The notes under the pieces are model-generated. The model was given only the letters and a program-made list of their open reading frames with translations, was not told the DNA's origin and did no database searches. From NCBI RefSeq assembly GCF_021083305.1, contig NZ_JAJFAY010000005.1, forward strand, positions 186,001 to 250,000: a stretch of 64,000 bases of DNA, read 5' to 3'. The position numbers were made by a program, and so were the translations under genes. Shown here in pieces: positions 35,815 to 45,538 of the stretch. Numbering within the stretch: position 1 is the stretch's first letter; every line of letters begins with the position of its first letter. The stretch is from Haladaptatus sp. DYF46 (GTDB lineage Archaea; Halobacteriota; Halobacteria; Halobacteriales; Haladaptataceae).

Positions 35815-36582
35815 CTATACGGAGTGTGTGATGTGGAGCTCTAACTCGTTGGTCGCTGCCAGCACGTATTCGGAACAGGTTTCGATCAACCGTTCCCCCT
35901 TGAGGCGATGTGCGGGCCCAGAAATGCTCAGAGCTCCGATTACGGTATCCGATCTGTCTAAAATGGGCGCGCCCACGGCATTGACGCCTTCCGTTGATTC
36001 CTGTCTGTTGAACGCGTACCCCTTCTCACTGACTTCCGCGAGCGCTTCGTCCAGCTCTTCTCTCGTGGAAATGTCGCTCTTTGCACCGCCAGCGAGGCCA
36101 TGTCTGTTGACGATTTCGTCGACCCTACTCTCGGGGAGGTTTGCGAGGATGGACTTTCCCGCTGCACTCACGTGAAGCGGTCCTCTCCGTCCGATATGTG
36201 CTCCCGTCTGCACCGCACTTTCCCCCACCTCCGTATACAGATAGACCCGTTTCCCGTTCTCTTCGACTATGAACTGCGCGCGTTCCCCGGTGTCCGCAGC
36301 GAGCTGATCCACTTTCTCCTTGATCATCGGAAACGCCGTGACTTGCTGTTGAGCATACCCGCCCAAGGTCAAGAAACGGAGTCCGATGCGGTACTCCTCG
36401 TCCGACTTGACGATGTAACCGTATTCCCGTAACGAGACCAAATGACGGTGGATGGTGCTTTCAGACAATCCTAAATGTTCGGATAACCGTGGGATCGTGG
36501 CCCCGTTTAGCGCCTGGATGCTATCCACTATATCAAGGGAGGTCTCGGTTGTCTTCGATCTGGTTTTGATTTCGTTTCCCAT
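35815..36582 (-). CDS. IclR-family transcription regulator
   Basis: 255 residues starting MGNEIKTRSKTTETSLDIV. Helix-turn-helix: GATIPRLSEHLGLSESTIH, then RHLVSLREYGYIVKSDEEY; effector domain: GPLHVSAAGKSILANLPES and GYAFNRQESTEGVNAVGAP. It is clearly related to, but distinct from, the neighbouring IclR gene. The preferred ATG at 36582 leaves out 12 upstream residues. A TATAA on the minus strand about 25 bases upstream supports this start. Together the two regulators may sense different intermediates. Confidence 0.92.
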   Translation of the reverse strand: MGNEIKTRSKTTETSLDIVDSIQALNGATIPRLSEHLGLSESTIHRHLVSLREYGYIVKSDEEYRIGLRFLTLGGYAQQQVTAFPMIKEKVDQLAADTGERAQFIVEENGKRVYLYTEVGESAVQTGAHIGRRGPLHVSAAGKSILANLPESRVDEIVNRHGLAGGAKSDISTREELDEALAEVSEKGYAFNRQESTEGVNAVGAPILDRSDTVIGALSISGPAHRLKGERLIETCSEYVLAATNELELHITHSV

Positions 36583-36802
36583 ACTACTGTGGTACACGGT
36601 ATCAATTATAAATCCCACATAATCGGATTATCTTGCGGGTTGGTTGACGTCGAGTTTCGCTAGCTCCGCCGTATCGTTCGGATTCGGCCGTTCGGGGCGA
36701 GAAACGGACGTCGATCGACACTAGCGCAAGCGTGCGATTCCGCCCTTGGCTACGGACCCAGACCTATTAATTAGGATAGTTCGATACGGTCCGTCGGTAC
36801 TC

Positions 36803-37879
36803 CTACGGACGAACCAGGATTTTAATCTCCTCGCTCTCACCGTCGAGTAACCGCTCGAACCCGTCTCGAACGATGTTTTCCAGCTCTATTTCCGACGTCA
36901 CGAGCGGTGTCGGATCGAACGCGCCCGTCGCGAAGTTCTTCATGGTCGTGCCAAACTCCCGACCGGAAAGCGGGCCACCCCGGTACGCCGCCGTTCCGAC
37001 GACGGTCGTCTCGGGCATCACGATGTCGTTGGGGTCGATGTCGATCGTCTCTTCGAAAATACTGACGATGGTCGTCGTACCACCGGATTTGACGGCGGCG
37101 AGCGATTGGTTGACCGACGGTTCGACACCGGCTACCTCGAACGAAACGTCGGCACCGCCGTCGGTGTGTTTGCGAATCGTTTCGACTGGATTCGTGTCGG
37201 TGGGGTCGATGACCTCATCAGCGCCGCACTCCTTTGCGAGAGACCGCCTGTTCGCTTTCGGTTCGGAGACGAACACGGGATTCGCACCGGCGGCGACGGC
37301 CGCTTGAACGACCGTCAGTCCGATCGGGCCGCTTCCGAACACCGCTACCGAATCTCCGGCTCCGAGCCCGGACCGTTGGACGGCATGGACCCCGACGGTG
37401 AACGGTTCGACGAGCGCAGCGAGATGTGCCGGGATGCCGTCGGGAACTGGAACGATCTTTTCGGCCGAAACGACGATGTTCTCCGCGAAACCACCGCCAC
37501 CGCCCGAAAGCCCGATGAATCCGCCGGACTCGCAGAGACGGTATTCGCCTTCGTCACAGTACCGACACTCCCCACACCAGATGATCGGGTTCACCACGGC
37601 GTGGGTTCCGACATCGATATCGACGCTTTCCCCGACTTCGGTGACGGTTCCACCCATTTCATGTCCGATCGTGATCGGGAGTCGTTCTCCCGTCACGGGA
37701 TGAGGTTCGTCAGGTATCGTGATTGGACCGCCGACGTACTCGCCGAGATCCGATCCGCAAATCCCACAGGCGGCGATTTCCACGCGGACATCGTTCGAAC
37801 CGACGGTGTCCGGTTCTACCTCCTCGACGCGAACGTCTTCGGGTCCGTAGTAACGTGCTGCACGCATACTGGTACCCAT
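36803..37879 (-). CDS. zinc-dependent alcohol dehydrogenase, butanediol/sorbitol dehydrogenase-like
   Basis: 358 residues, MDR superfamily. Catalytic zinc: AACGICGSDLGEYVGGP and ITIGHEMGGTV. Structural zinc: WCGECRYCDEGEYRLC. Rossmann: SVAVFGSGPIGLTVVQAAV. Asn-Pro-Ile in VVNPIIWCG and the overall pattern are nearest to 2,3-butanediol and threonine/sorbitol dehydrogenases, which oxidise secondary alcohols with NAD. Another ATG at 37867 starts directly at MRAARYYG. It is the first enzyme gene of the island after the regulators. Confidence 0.88.
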   Translation of the reverse strand: MGTSMRAARYYGPEDVRVEEVEPDTVGSNDVRVEIAACGICGSDLGEYVGGPITIPDEPHPVTGERLPITIGHEMGGTVTEVGESVDIDVGTHAVVNPIIWCGECRYCDEGEYRLCESGGFIGLSGGGGGFAENIVVSAEKIVPVPDGIPAHLAALVEPFTVGVHAVQRSGLGAGDSVAVFGSGPIGLTVVQAAVAAGANPVFVSEPKANRRSLAKECGADEVIDPTDTNPVETIRKHTDGGADVSFEVAGVEPSVNQSLAAVKSGGTTTIVSIFEETIDIDPNDIVMPETTVVGTAAYRGGPLSGREFGTTMKNFATGAFDPTPLVTSEIELENIVRDGFERLLDGESEEIKILVRP

Positions 37880-37957
37880 TTCTCTCTCCGCAATAAAGAT
37901 GGTGTATCCTGACAAGTCGAGTCAACGTCCGGAGTACGAAAATGGAACGACGACCGG

Positions 37958-38914
37958 TTAGTTGGTTTCCAGGTGTGGGAGCATCTCGTTGATGCGCTCG
38001 ACGTCGACTTCGAGCCAATCCGGCACTTTCAGTTCCTCACCGTACTCCTCGGGGTCCTGGTCGATGTCGAAGCCGGGCCCGTCCGTGGCGTACTCGAAGA
38101 CGGCTCCGCCGGGCTCGGTGATGTACCGTGAGTGGAAGTAGTCCCTGTCTTTCGTGGAGGTCGTGATGTATCCGTTCTCACGGAGAATATCGCTGACCTC
38201 GTCCTGTTCCCAGTCGTTCTTGACGCGGTAGGCAACGTGTAGGTACGTCCCGATGCCCATCACGCCCTGCGGTGCGTTCGGGCGGATCAGGACGTCGACC
38301 GTGGTCGCACACGGTGCGTCACCGGGTGCTTCGTAGCGCATGCGGTCCCCCGCCTGCGGGTGCGTCCCTTCTCCGACGCGGTCCCATCCCATCGTTTCGA
38401 GGACGTCCATCGTTCCCGCCGGGTCGTTCGAGTGCAGGGTCGTGTTGAACATTCCGCGGATGGCGTACTCCTCCGGGACGTCGCTGCCGTCCGTATATGG
38501 TTCGATGTCCGATTCGCCCGTCACCAGTTCGAACGGGAGTCCGTCCGGGTCGGTGAATCCGATTGCCGTCTCGTCGAACCGCTCCTCGACGGTGTAGTTC
38601 ACGTCGTTTTCGTCGAACCGACCCGTCCAGTAGTCGACCGACCCCTCCGGAATAGTCAGTCCGACGGAACTCATCATTCCCTTGCCGACCATTCCCTTTT
38701 CCATCGGCATGTTGGTCATCGGGAAGTAGGTAACGATCGTACCGGGAGTTCCCGCCTCGTCTCCGTAGTAGAGGTGGTAAATCTTCTCGGGTACGTCGAA
38801 TCGAACCGTGCGCTTGACGAATCGCATTCCGAGAACGTTCGTGAAGAAATCGTAGTTCTCTTGCGGGTCATCACAGAACGCTGTCACATGGTGAATGCCT
38901 GTTATCTCTGGCAT
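37958..38914 (-). CDS. VOC-family ring-cleaving dioxygenase
   Basis: 318 residues with two glyoxalase-like modules. The first has GIHHVTAFCDDPQENYDFF with metal His, and DPDGLPFELVTG; the second has LHVAYRVKNDWEQDEVSDI and SRYITEPGGAVFEYATDG with the metal His and Glu. This matches the family annotated as ring-cleaving or hydroquinone-specific extradiol dioxygenases (MhqA/MhqO-like), Fe(II)-dependent. An aromatic or enol ring substrate is plausible. A minus-strand TATA region lies about 30-40 bases upstream. Confidence 0.88.
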   Translation of the reverse strand: MPEITGIHHVTAFCDDPQENYDFFTNVLGMRFVKRTVRFDVPEKIYHLYYGDEAGTPGTIVTYFPMTNMPMEKGMVGKGMMSSVGLTIPEGSVDYWTGRFDENDVNYTVEERFDETAIGFTDPDGLPFELVTGESDIEPYTDGSDVPEEYAIRGMFNTTLHSNDPAGTMDVLETMGWDRVGEGTHPQAGDRMRYEAPGDAPCATTVDVLIRPNAPQGVMGIGTYLHVAYRVKNDWEQDEVSDILRENGYITTSTKDRDYFHSRYITEPGGAVFEYATDGPGFDIDQDPEEYGEELKVPDWLEVDVERINEMLPHLETN

Positions 38915-39104
38915 GGTATGGTACAACAGAACGTATAGACGGAAACACTATAATACTTTGTGTAAAGGATGAGTATCGTTTCGAGAGGGCGATCGTCGGC
39001 CGTTTCCGGAGCGAAGCACACTTACTCCCGGGAACGGCGTATATTTCCCTTTGAATGTGTGAAAATTCACCACGAATAGTATTTATACCTACAACTTCTG
39101 CCAG

Positions 39105-39863
39105 TTATCCCGTGTACACTCCGTCGGGGTCGAGGTCGTGACGAATCAACTCGATCTCTTTCTCGGTCGGTGGTGGCGTCTCGGTCACTTCGTCCCCGAT
39201 ACGAAGGTCCCATCCGGTTGCCGCTTGGACCGCCCCTTCCGTCACACCCGGGTGTATCGAGTTGAGGTACATCTCACCGTCGTCGTCGAATCGCATGACT
39301 CCCATATCGGTGATGACGGCGTCTGGGCCTCCTCGTAGCCCCAGTTCCTTCCTGTTCTCGCGACCGCCGACGTAGCCGGGACTCGTAACGAAGTCGACTT
39401 CCTCCGGGAACCGCCGTTCGACGTGTGGCGTGATGATGATCGTCCGGCGGGTATTGCTGGCGATTTCACAGGCTCCGCCGCTTCCCGGGAGTCGAACTAT
39501 CGGGTCTTCGTAGTCGCCGATGACCGTCGAATTGATGTTACCGAACCGGTCTATTTGCGCACCACCGAGGAATCCGACGTCGATGCGTCCGGCCTGCAGA
39601 TAGTACCCGAAGCCGTGCACCATCGGTACGATACTCTTGGCGTTCGAAGCGAGTACCGGGTCGCCGATGGAGAGCGGTAATTTCGATGGATTCGAGTCGA
39701 TCGTCCCCGATTCGTAAATCATCTCCAAATCAGGTGCGTGGGTTCGTTTGGCCAGATTGCAGGCGAGATTGGGAATACCGACCCCGACGAGCGTGGTATC
39801 GTCATTTTGGAGTTCCTGTGATGCACGAGATATCATCAGTTCCGTATCCGTGTAGTCCGTCAT
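39105..39863 (-). CDS. CoA-transferase family I, subunit B
   Basis: 252 residues starting MTDYTDTELMISRASQELQ. LVGVGIPNLACNLAKRTHA and LEMIYESGTIDSNP contain the Glu of the ESG motif, which in these enzymes forms the glutamyl-CoA intermediate. GGAQIDRFGNINSTVIGDY and RLPGSGGACEIASNT are also typical of the glutaconate/IpdB-like beta subunits. With subunit A it would transfer CoA onto a carboxylate (or hydrolyse a ring in an IpdAB-like way). The start lies two bases after the subunit A stop, so the two are co-translated. Confidence 0.9.
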   Translation of the reverse strand: MTDYTDTELMISRASQELQNDDTTLVGVGIPNLACNLAKRTHAPDLEMIYESGTIDSNPSKLPLSIGDPVLASNAKSIVPMVHGFGYYLQAGRIDVGFLGGAQIDRFGNINSTVIGDYEDPIVRLPGSGGACEIASNTRRTIIITPHVERRFPEEVDFVTSPGYVGGRENRKELGLRGGPDAVITDMGVMRFDDDGEMYLNSIHPGVTEGAVQAATGWDLRIGDEVTETPPPTEKEIELIRHDLDPDGVYTG

Positions 39864-39865
39864 CG

Positions 39866-40783
39866 TCAGTACTCCCCCATATCGATCGGTGTCGCATAGT
39901 TCGATCGCGGCTGTAGCCCCGCGAACCGCTCCGTATCCAGTTTTTCGAGATACTCCGTGCGGTCCTCGACGCCCATCACCCACTCGTCCAGCCAGTCCAC
40001 CGTCGACTCGTGCGTTTCGGTCTGCTGGTCCCAGTCGAGATACGCCTGATTATCCCTATCGTAGTATCCCTGTGCGTAAGAGGGATGTGAACCGTACGGT
40101 TCCTCCACCACGTAATCCACCACGGTGTCCGGGATGAGCGTTCGGTTCGGGTCGCTCCGGATGACGTCGGTGTCGACGATTTCCTCGACACTCAACACGA
40201 CCGTGTCGGCCGCGAAAGCCGCCTCGACCATCTCACCGACGATACCCCACAGTTGCGCGCTTCCAAACTCGTCGGCTCGCTGTGCTCGAACGACTGCGAC
40301 GTCCGGTTTTAACGGTGGGACGACTGGAATTTCTCCCGGCTCCTCCCCGTACGGGTTCTCGACCGTTCGGATCGCATCGATGTGCTCGGGGTAGTCGGAC
40401 CCGACGAAGGTTCGAAGCGGCAGGAACGGCAGGTCACGAGCACCGGCCTCCAAGCGAGAGATGAGACCGAAGTGCGAATATTCGTCGATGGATATCCCAC
40501 ACGGCACCCCGTCCTCGAAGGCGCGGCGGAAGCCACGAAGGCTCCCGACGCCGGGATTCCCCGCCCACGAGAAGATCAGCTTGCTCGCACAGCCCGCGGC
40601 GATCATCTGGTCGAAAATCAGATCCGGCGTCGCCCGCGCTAACGTGAGATTTTGGTACCCTTGTCTGATGATTTCGTGTCCCGCAGCGAAGGGGATCAGA
40701 TGGGTGAATCCTCCGAGATATATCGTTTGTCCGTCCTCGATAGCGACCGATATCGCCTTCGTCATATCCATTACCTTGTCCAT
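39866..40783 (-). CDS. CoA-transferase family I, subunit A
   Basis: 305 residues starting MDKVMDMTKAISVAIEDGQ. IYLGGFTHLIPFAAGHEII, LTLARATPDLIFDQMIAAG and SWAGNPGVGSLRGFRRAFE fit the alpha subunit of glutaconate CoA-transferase or the IpdA group, where haloarchaeal copies usually occur in catabolic clusters. The ATG at 40783 is preferred; a TTG at 40828 is the alternative. A possible control element GGTATCACGTGTGAT lies upstream (about 40842-40856). Confidence 0.9.
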   Translation of the reverse strand: MDKVMDMTKAISVAIEDGQTIYLGGFTHLIPFAAGHEIIRQGYQNLTLARATPDLIFDQMIAAGCASKLIFSWAGNPGVGSLRGFRRAFEDGVPCGISIDEYSHFGLISRLEAGARDLPFLPLRTFVGSDYPEHIDAIRTVENPYGEEPGEIPVVPPLKPDVAVVRAQRADEFGSAQLWGIVGEMVEAAFAADTVVLSVEEIVDTDVIRSDPNRTLIPDTVVDYVVEEPYGSHPSYAQGYYDRDNQAYLDWDQQTETHESTVDWLDEWVMGVEDRTEYLEKLDTERFAGLQPRSNYATPIDMGEY

Positions 40784-41026
40784 TTTACGTTCCCCTCCGT
40801 CGGTGGGGACCCGTGTGTTCACCGGCAACTTCCATGGAGATTGGTATCACGTGTGATGTAATAAATCTCGGGTTCTCCGGGATGTCGTCCCGTCCTCCTC
40901 TCGGATTTCCACGAGAACGATCCGGAGATCATCGACGTTGGTGCCGGAATTCTCCGTATCGTACCCAACAACGGACACGTGGAACGTACGAAGACCCCGC
41001 CTGGACGGTGGGTTACGGCGTCTCTT

Positions 41027-41803
41027 TCAGGGGCCGCCGGTGTTGACCCAGCCCCCATCGACGAGGATTCCCTCCGCGGTCACGTACGATGAGAGTTCGC
41101 TCGCCAGAAAGACGGCGACGTTGCCAAGGTCGTCGGGCGTCCCCAACCGATCCAGCGACGTCTCGGCTGCCCGGGCACGAGCGGCCTCCTCTGGGTGGTT
41201 CTCGGCGAGTCCGGTTTCGTCGGTGAATCCCGGCTGAATGGCGTTCACGCGGACCTCGGGTCCGAGCAGTTCGGCGACGCCGAAGGTCATCGATTTCACG
41301 CCCCCTTTCGCCGCACTGTAGAGGATGGAGCCGGGTTCGACGAATCCCTGTTCGGCGGCGGTGCTGGCGACGTTGATGATGGAGCCGCTACCGCGTTCGA
41401 CCATCCGCTCACCCGCGGCCTGACAGCCGTAATACGCACCCTTCAAATTGACGTCGATCAGCGTCGCGAAGTCGTCGTCGGTCGTCTCGAAGAAGTCGAC
41501 CGAGTGGACGATACCGGCGTTGTTGACCATCACGTCGATGCCGCCGAACTCGTCGGCGGCGTCCACCGCGCTGACGAGGTCGTCGTAGTTCGTCACGTCG
41601 CATTCGACGAACAGACCCCGCGAGTCGGTTTCGTCCTCGATGGCTTCCAACGTGGGTGCCGTGTTCGGCGTTCGGGGCGTCTCCCGTACGTCGGCAATGA
41701 CGACGTCCGCTCCGTGCGCAGCGAGTTTCAGTGCGATTCCGCGACCAATGCCGCTCGCGCCGCCGGTAACGACGGCTGTCTTGTCGGCCAAAAGGCTTGA
41801 CAT
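41027..41803 (-). CDS. short-chain dehydrogenase/reductase
   Basis: 258 residues, classical SDR. Cofactor motif AVVTGGASGIGRGIALKLA; Asp after it (VIADVRE) suggests NAD; NNAG at VMVNNAGIVH; catalytic Ser in NVASTAAEQ and Tyr-Lys in LYSAAKGGVK. A 3-hydroxyacyl or cyclic alcohol substrate would suit the setting. It is divergent from the hydrolase gene at 41917, with a shared 113-base control region. Confidence 0.92.
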   Translation of the reverse strand: MSSLLADKTAVVTGGASGIGRGIALKLAAHGADVVIADVRETPRTPNTAPTLEAIEDETDSRGLFVECDVTNYDDLVSAVDAADEFGGIDVMVNNAGIVHSVDFFETTDDDFATLIDVNLKGAYYGCQAAGERMVERGSGSIINVASTAAEQGFVEPGSILYSAAKGGVKSMTFGVAELLGPEVRVNAIQPGFTDETGLAENHPEEAARARAAETSLDRLGTPDDLGNVAVFLASELSSYVTAEGILVDGGWVNTGGP

Positions 41804-41916
41804 ACGATATCATTCCGCAGGTGCTGATATGAAAGCTACGGTCCGCCCGACCTTCCCGAGCAGTTCGTTACCGACCACGAAAGCATATATGCACCATCCC
41901 TGTATTACGAATCATT

Positions 41917-42729
41917 ATGGTATCTCACGCTATCGACGGCGGCGGCGACGTTACCCTCGCGGTAGAGGACGTGGGGAGCGGGAAGCCAGTGGTGTTCGTC
42001 CACGGCTACTCCCAGAGCCTGCTCTGTTGGCGAAATCAGTTCGAGTCGGATCTGACCGACGATTTCAGACTCGTCGCATTCGATATTCGCGGACACGGGG
42101 AGTCGGACAAACCGCGCGATGCGTACTCGGATTCGGAGTTGTGGGCCGAGGACGTCCACTCCGTTCTCACCGAACTCGAATTGGACGACGTCGTCCTCGT
42201 CGGGTGGTCCTACGGTGGGCTCGTCGTCCTCGACTACATCGAGGCGTTCGGGACGGACAGGGTTGCGGGCGTTAATCTCGTCGGGGGCGTTTCGGAAATC
42301 GGCACCGAGGCGGGTACCGCACGGCTCGGCTCCGAATACATCGATCTCATCGAGGGCTTCGTCTCGACCGATGCCGAGGTGAGCGTTCGGACGTTGCGGC
42401 AGTTCGTCGAATTGTGCGTCTACGACGAACTCTCACCCGCGGACCGGTCCTACATGCTCGGCTATAACGTGGTCGTTCCACCGCATGTCAGGGACGCGCT
42501 CCGCGACCGCACGGTGAGACACGACTCCGATCTCGCGGCGCTCGACGTTCCCGTCCTACTGTCCCACGGCGAATCGGATGCCGTCGTCCTCCCGGCGGCG
42601 TCACGGGAGTACGCTGAGCTCATCGACGACGCGACGCTGTCGATGTACCCGAAGACGGGTCACTCGCCTTTCTGGGAGCATCCCGAGCGGTTTCACCGCG
42701 AACTCCGGGACTTCGTGCTCGGACTGTAG
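41917..42729 (+). CDS. alpha/beta hydrolase, lactonase/esterase-like
   Basis: 270 residues. VVFVHGYSQSLLCWRNQFE is the oxyanion region; the nucleophile elbow is LVGWSYGGLVVL (Ser); the acid is in LLSHGESDAVVLP; the His in PKTGHSPFWEHPERF. It resembles 3-oxoadipate enol-lactonase and other C-C or ester hydrolases of catabolic pathways. It is followed after 52 bases by the reductase gene on the same strand, which has its own TATA box. Confidence 0.9.
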   Translation: MVSHAIDGGGDVTLAVEDVGSGKPVVFVHGYSQSLLCWRNQFESDLTDDFRLVAFDIRGHGESDKPRDAYSDSELWAEDVHSVLTELELDDVVLVGWSYGGLVVLDYIEAFGTDRVAGVNLVGGVSEIGTEAGTARLGSEYIDLIEGFVSTDAEVSVRTLRQFVELCVYDELSPADRSYMLGYNVVVPPHVRDALRDRTVRHDSDLAALDVPVLLSHGESDAVVLPAASREYAELIDDATLSMYPKTGHSPFWEHPERFHRELRDFVLGL

Positions 42730-42752
42730 ACGACACACGGTTGACAGAATCT

Positions 42753-42760
42753 TTTTATAT
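42753..42760 (+). promoter_or_regulatory. TATA box of reductase gene
   Basis: TTTTATAT, 22-29 bases before the ATG at 42782. It points to leaderless transcription despite the close upstream gene. Confidence 0.55.
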
Positions 42761-42781
42761 TGGTCTTCGGGATGGTACTGT

Positions 42782-43402
42782 ATGCCCGCACTGCGTATAA
42801 CCCGGATCGAGGACGTCGGCGAGCAGACCGTTGCGATCGAAGTCGAGACGCCGACCGAATTCGAGGCCCATCCGGGCCAGTTCGTCCTGGTTCGAGCGAC
42901 CGTCGACGGCGAGGAAGAAACCGGCTACTACACTATCTCTTCGCCCGATGTCGAGGAGGTCTTCGAGATGACCGTCGCGGTGGACCCCGACGGGACGCTT
43001 GGACCCTGGCTCGGCGAGCGAACGCTCGGAGAGGAAATCACCGTCGAGGGGCCATTCGGCGACGTTCGCTACACCGGGGACGCCGACGCGTTGGTGTTTG
43101 CACGCGGCCCCGGTATCGGACCGGCGGTCGGTATCGGGGAACGTGCGAGGGAGTCAGGGCGAGACGTCACTATCGTCCACGGCGGAAACCGACCACCACA
43201 CCGGAAACGTCTCGCCGATTTGGAGGAGCGCGGTGCGACAGTCGTCCTCACGGAAGACCTCGCCGGAACGGCGGAGTCGGTGGCCGCGAACCAAACGTAC
43301 GTTTTCGGGTTTCAGGGGTTCGTCGAGGAGGTGAAAGACGCCCTCGTCGCTGCTGGCGTCGACCTCGCCGATGTCGAAATAGAGAGCTTCGGCCCCGCGT
43401 AA
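42782..43402 (+). CDS. FNR-like FAD/NAD(P)-binding oxidoreductase, short
   Basis: 206 residues. FEAHPGQFVLVRATVDGEE and TGYYTISSPDVEEVFEMTV form the FAD-binding barrel (the RxYS-type motif here is YYTISS); TVEGPFGDVRYTGDADALV precedes the NAD(P) domain with ARGPGIGPAVGIGERA. There is no [2Fe-2S] domain. Such proteins reduce flavin or ferredoxin. It could feed electrons or reduced flavin to the LLM monooxygenase at 52876, but this link is inference. Confidence 0.85.
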   Translation: MPALRITRIEDVGEQTVAIEVETPTEFEAHPGQFVLVRATVDGEEETGYYTISSPDVEEVFEMTVAVDPDGTLGPWLGERTLGEEITVEGPFGDVRYTGDADALVFARGPGIGPAVGIGERARESGRDVTIVHGGNRPPHRKRLADLEERGATVVLTEDLAGTAESVAANQTYVFGFQGFVEEVKDALVAAGVDLADVEIESFGPA

Positions 43403-43555
43403 TTTAGCACGGCGACTCCCCTCATAGAAACGGTGGCTGTAATCCACACGCAGTCGTCGTAGTACTCGGTAACGGCCTTCGTTGGCGGATGACCGTGGAG
43501 GAAGTCATCGTCCGCTACGGCGTGATGATCTCTGTTCGTGGATAACACACCCCAA

Positions 43556-43565
43556 TCTATAAGAT
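43556..43565 (+). promoter_or_regulatory. TATA-like element of the importer permease operon
   Basis: TCTATAAGAT, 34-43 bases before the livH ATG at 43599. Confidence 0.45.
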
Positions 43566-43598
43566 ACCTCTCCTCACATACGCAAATTAGAATATCAC

Positions 43599-44462
43599 AT
43601 GGCAGGCGATCAACTCGTCCGAATAGGGGCACTGCTAATCGATGGCCTCAGTATTGGACTGCTCTACGCGATGCTCGGGCTCGGAATCACGCTGGTGTTC
43701 GGTCTCGGCGGTATTTTGAACCTCGCGTTGGGTGTGTTCAGCATCACCGCGCTTATCGTAACGTTTGAACTGACGGGATCGTTGCCGATCGTCGTCGCCG
43801 CGGCCGTCGCGATCGTTGGCGTGGCGGCGATGGGGTTGATTCTCGAACGAACGCTCCTGCAGCTCGTGTATCGATCCGAAGGTGACGACCGACTGATGCT
43901 CGGCATTTTCACGACGCTCGGACTTTCGATTCTACTCCAAGGGGTTCTCTCGATCGAGTACAGCGGGTTGTTTTCCGTCCCTGCCGAAATCTCCTCGGTA
44001 CAGGTCTTCGGCGCGTTTATCAGAGGCGGCTCGCTCGTCACGCTCGCACTGTCGCTGCTGACGTTGTTGTCGATGTACCTGTTTTTCAGCCGGACGTACA
44101 CCGGAATGGCAACCCGGACGATAATGCAGGACGAGATCGGTGCAGTCTACTGCGGCATCGATACGAGACGGATGAGAACCTTCGTGTTCGTCCTGAGTAT
44201 CGCAATTGCGAGTTTTGCGGGCGTGCTTTACGGGCTGACGTTCGAGGCCGGCGTCTCCGACTCCTTCGATCTCACCATCACCGCCGTTATCGTCTCCATC
44301 GTCGGTGGCGTCACGAGTATCCCCGGCGTCGTGGCTGCGGGTGTTCTGATCGGGATTCTGACCACCTTCGTCAGTGCGTTCTTCGGGTCGTACGTCGCCA
44401 CCATCTCGCTGTTCGGTACGGCAATCGTCGTACTCCTTCTGAAACCGGAGGGAATCCAATGA
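43599..44462 (+). CDS. livH: branched-chain-type ABC importer permease LivH
   Basis: 287 residues with eight or so membrane helices. LIDGLSIGLLYAMLGLGIT and LGLSILLQGVLSI are typical LivH segments; the conserved cytoplasmic loop with AV(Y)CGIDTRRMRTFVFVLS contacts the ATPases, and IVSIVGGVTSIPGVVAAGV is the C-terminal signature. It forms a channel with LivM for amino acids or, in many catabolic clusters, amides, urea or aromatic acids. The stop overlaps the livM start by four bases (ATGA). Confidence 0.92.
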   Translation: MAGDQLVRIGALLIDGLSIGLLYAMLGLGITLVFGLGGILNLALGVFSITALIVTFELTGSLPIVVAAAVAIVGVAAMGLILERTLLQLVYRSEGDDRLMLGIFTTLGLSILLQGVLSIEYSGLFSVPAEISSVQVFGAFIRGGSLVTLALSLLTLLSMYLFFSRTYTGMATRTIMQDEIGAVYCGIDTRRMRTFVFVLSIAIASFAGVLYGLTFEAGVSDSFDLTITAVIVSIVGGVTSIPGVVAAGVLIGILTTFVSAFFGSYVATISLFGTAIVVLLLKPEGIQ

Positions 44463-45466
44463 ATTGGAACTATTCCCGAATCTTGGCCGTGGCGGTTATT
44501 CTGTTCGCCATTCCACAGCTGTTCTTCGCGCCCGGCATGAGCTACTTCTCGCGGGTCTTCATCCTCATGGCGCTGTACGCCATCCTGACCGTCGGGCTCA
44601 ACATCGTCTTCGGCCACACCGACCAACTGCTCCTGTTCACCGGTGCAATCACCGGTGTCGGCACGTATACGACCGTACTCGTCGCGCAAGGGTACGGTAT
44701 CTCCCCTTGGATAACGTTGTTCCTCGGAGCGTCGGTGGCCGGTGTCATCGGAGCCATCGTGTGCTACGTCGCGGCCATCCGCGAGCTCACGGTCATCGTC
44801 ATCTCGATCCTCACCCTCGCACTCCAGTTCTCCATCATCGAACTCATCAACAGTTTGCGCGATATCACCGGCGGAGTAACCGGACTCTCCTTCTCGGGGC
44901 TGCGTCTAGAAGCGATCGAAAACGCCCTCGGCTTACGCGAAGAGGTCGTGCTGTTCTATACGATCTCCGTGATCCTGCTCGCCGTTCTCCTCCTGTATCG
45001 GTATCTCATGCACTCCAAGTATGGGTTGGCATTCGAGATGATCCGGCAGGACGAGACCGCAGCCGAGTCGGCGGGTCTCGACGTGGTGAAGTACAAGACC
45101 TTCGCCGGCTTCGTCGCGACGTTTATCATGGGTCTCACCGGGCCGTTCTTCGGACAACTCTCCGGGTACATCACACCGAACCTGTTCTCGTTCAATTCTA
45201 TAGACGTCCTCATCCTCATCATGCTCATCGTCGGCGGACTCAGGACGACGTACGGCCCGCTCGTCGGGGCAGCACTGATCATCTTCCTGAACGAGGAACT
45301 CCGGTCGTTCGCGGAGTACCGTTCGATTCTCCTTGGAACGCTGTTGATCGTTCTCTTCCTTTACTTCAGGGACGGCATCGTTCCCTTCGTCGACGAGCGT
45401 CTGGAGAAGTGGAACCTCAGACAGCGGGTGGCAAAGCGAATGGCGAACTTCCGCCCCGGCTCGTAA
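44459..45466 (+). CDS. livM: branched-chain-type ABC importer permease LivM
   Basis: 335 residues, about ten membrane helices. LMALYAILTVGLNIVFGHT near the start is the LivM signature; EMIRQDETAAESAGLDVVK and YKTFAGFVATFIMGLTGPF form the coupling loop; LILIMLIVGGLRTTYGPLV is the C-terminal motif. The tail ends with a basic stretch. It is translationally coupled to livH. The ATPase and binding-protein genes lie nearby on the opposite strand. Confidence 0.92.
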   Translation: MNWNYSRILAVAVILFAIPQLFFAPGMSYFSRVFILMALYAILTVGLNIVFGHTDQLLLFTGAITGVGTYTTVLVAQGYGISPWITLFLGASVAGVIGAIVCYVAAIRELTVIVISILTLALQFSIIELINSLRDITGGVTGLSFSGLRLEAIENALGLREEVVLFYTISVILLAVLLLYRYLMHSKYGLAFEMIRQDETAAESAGLDVVKYKTFAGFVATFIMGLTGPFFGQLSGYITPNLFSFNSIDVLILIMLIVGGLRTTYGPLVGAALIIFLNEELRSFAEYRSILLGTLLIVLFLYFRDGIVPFVDERLEKWNLRQRVAKRMANFRPGS

Positions 45467-45507
45467 GAACTCGCATCCAGTCCCGCCCGATTCCTCCCCC
45501 GAATACC

Positions 45508-45514
45508 TTTTTAT
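45508..45514 (+). promoter_or_regulatory. TATA-like element before lactate-racemase-domain gene
   Basis: TTTTTAT, 25-31 bases before the ATG at 45539. Confidence 0.5.
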
Positions 45515-45538
45515 CGGTATCACTCGTACAGCATAGAT